This document shows, piece after piece, positions 5,974 through 7,065 of a stretch of DNA of 7,065 nucleotides (positions are counted from its first letter, which is position 1; every line of letters begins with the position of its first letter). The DNA is from Alphaproteobacteria bacterium (GTDB lineage Bacteria > Pseudomonadota > Alphaproteobacteria > 16-39-46), in NCBI GenBank assembly GCA_947497675.1, contig CANMHY010000033.1:1-7065 (forward strand), given 5' to 3'. The notes under the pieces are model-generated. The model searched no databases and was not told the origin of the DNA. It saw only the letters and a list, made by a program, of their open reading frames with translations. The position numbers and the translations under genes are program-made.

Positions 5974-6576
5974 TCACTCTGCTTCTTTTAAAATTTTGAA
6001 AGAAACACCTTTCTTTATTTGAATAAGGAACATTGTTATGAAGGGGTAGGCCCCTACTGTCATCAAGAATTGAATCATCATGAGAAAAAAAAGCCCCCTA
6101 CTCCCTTGGGAAACACAAACAAAAATCCACTTTAGCCCTAAATAGCCTAAAAAAGTAAAGGAAAAGAAACCCCAAATCGTTCTAAAAGGCTTTTTGTCGA
6201 GAAACCGCCTTTGAGACAAAGCACTTACATAAACGAGAATCCATAAAAAGGGAGCTTGTCCCAGTGTGTCTCCAGAAAGAATATCATGCATCACTCCAAG
6301 GAGCACAAGGAAACCTAAAGGAACAAAGTTTGGACGATAGAGTGTCCAAAAAAAAAGAACAGCCACCATATAGTTCGGCCACACAATGGTGACACCCGGT
6401 ATTTTAAGAAAGCTCATCCAGAAACTTAGAAAAAACAACACGCCGAGAAGAAGTGTTTTTCGACTTTCCTTAAAGTACTTAGAAAAAAAGGGACGTTTTT
6501 CTTTTTTTTGATATGTTGTTTCGTAGAGGGTCATCGTTAGGCTTTCTGAGTATCCACTCTTAAAAGGAGTCTCCAT
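5974..6576 (-). CDS. mreD: Rod shape-determining membrane protein MreD
   Basis: MreD is a small inner-membrane protein of the elongasome that works with MreC and MreB. From the ATG at 6576 the protein is 200 residues, slightly longer than the usual 160-175. Sequence identity is weak, as is typical of the family. The hallmark after the first membrane segments is present: PNFVPLGFLVLLGVMHDILSG, with HDILSGDTLG at about 97-106. About five or six hydrophobic segments follow a basic cytoplasmic N-terminus. The start is ambiguous. ATG 6603 would overlap mreC by 44 nt. ATG 6576 overlaps it by 17 nt and has a GAG at suitable spacing. ATG 6534 would give 186 residues, a 25-nt gap and no clear ribosome site. 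The gene order mreC-mreD-mrdA-rodA supports the call strongly. Its stop is one base before the mrdA start. Confidence 0.87.
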   Translation of the reverse strand: METPFKSGYSESLTMTLYETTYQKKEKRPFFSKYFKESRKTLLLGVLFFLSFWMSFLKIPGVTIVWPNYMVAVLFFWTLYRPNFVPLGFLVLLGVMHDILSGDTLGQAPFLWILVYVSALSQRRFLDKKPFRTIWGFFSFTFLGYLGLKWIFVCVSQGSRGLFFLMMIQFLMTVGAYPFITMFLIQIKKGVSFKILKEAE

Positions 6577-7065
6577 CCTGAATCTCTGTCTCAAGATTAA
6601 CATCCTCTAAAAGAGGTCTATATGAAGGAAGAACACCAACCACCTCTATACTTTCAGGATCAACAAAGGGTTGTACTCTATAGAGTCCCTCAGACTCATA
6701 AGCAATGATCCCAATAGGAATGTTGGGGGGAAAGATTCCGCCCACACCAGAGGTGTAAACAATTTCACCAATTTGAGGGGGAGATTTCATCATATCTTCT
6801 TGCAGACGCGTCAGAGACGGAAAATTCGTTCCATCCCCCATTAAAATAGCAGGATGCTTCGAAGTTGCAAGAAGAACAGGAATGCGCGCGTCAATATCTG
6901 TTAAAAGGAGGAGACGAGAGGCTCTTTGCCCAACTTCCGTAAGACGACCTATCAACCCTTTTACGGTTACAGCAACATCTCCCTTTAAAAAACCTTCATT
7001 GCGCCCTCCCTCTATAATCACATGATGTTTATAGAATTCTCCAGAACGCGCAATAATCCGTGCCG
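6560..7065 (-). CDS. mreC: Rod shape-determining protein MreC, C-terminal part (5' end outside window)
   Basis: MreC is a bitopic inner-membrane protein whose periplasmic beta domain binds PBP2 and activates the RodA-PBP2 pair. The frame is open from 6560 to the window edge. A GTG at 7021 is an internal Val, not the start, because the upstream codons continue the family pattern: ARIIARSGEFYKHHVIIEGG, then RNEGFLKGDVAV. Further matches are KGLIGRLTEVGQRASRLLLL with TDIDARIPVL, and GEIVYTSGVGGIFPPNIPIG near the C-terminus, a well-conserved MreC segment. The visible part is about 167 residues of the second half; the membrane anchor and coiled coil should lie beyond the right edge, preceded by mreB. 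The C-terminus overlaps the chosen mreD start by 17 nt, consistent with coupled translation. Confidence 0.92.
   Translation of the reverse strand, partial: ARIIARSGEFYKHHVIIEGGRNEGFLKGDVAVTVKGLIGRLTEVGQRASRLLLLTDIDARIPVLLATSKHPAILMGDGTNFPSLTRLQEDMMKSPPQIGEIVYTSGVGGIFPPNIPIGIIAYESEGLYRVQPFVDPESIEVVGVLPSYRPLLEDVNLETEIQDGDSF

Overview
The window looks like chromosomal DNA of a low-GC alphaproteobacterium. The minus strand carries the cell-elongation cluster mreC-mreD-mrdA-rodA. The plus strand carries a 6S-like RNA directly upstream of fthC (5-formyltetrahydrofolate cyclo-ligase), an arrangement known from many Proteobacteria. AT-rich spacers, lysine/AAA-rich coding and compact junctions would fit a host-associated lineage such as Holosporales-like or Rickettsiales-like bacteria. 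That placement is inference from general knowledge, not a database match.

Layout. Bases 1-178 are an AT-rich leader with a recognisable sigma-70-type promoter. Bases 179-2182 (+) encode a predicted outer-membrane lipoprotein that joins a TPR domain, a Ser/Pro/Asp-rich linker and a C-terminal secretin domain. Bases 2197-2400 hold a second promoter and a roughly 160-nt structured RNA, best explained as 6S RNA (ssrS). fthC follows at 2411-3010 (+). Nine bases later the convergent minus-strand block begins. Read in its own direction it is mreC (7065 to 6560, 5' end outside the window), mreD (6576-5974), mrdA/PBP2 (5972-4161) and rodA (4153-3020).

How the genes work together. MreC and MreD link the cytoplasmic MreB filaments to the periplasmic synthesis machinery. 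PBP2 (transpeptidase) and RodA (SEDS glycosyltransferase) are the enzyme pair that polymerises and cross-links side-wall peptidoglycan. The genes overlap or lie within 7 nt of each other, so they almost certainly form one operon, with mreB expected just outside the right edge. 6S RNA and fthC probably share a transcript, linking a global RNA polymerase regulator to folate metabolism. The secretin-like gene has its own promoter and no secretion or pilus partner in view, so its system cannot be named.

The most interesting items are the TPR-secretin fusion that lacks the usual periplasmic N-domains, the 6S candidate with mutually exclusive pairings, and a perfect 11-bp inverted repeat ending in T7 inside the first 90 nt of fthC. 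No mobile elements, CRISPR arrays or tRNA/rRNA genes were seen.
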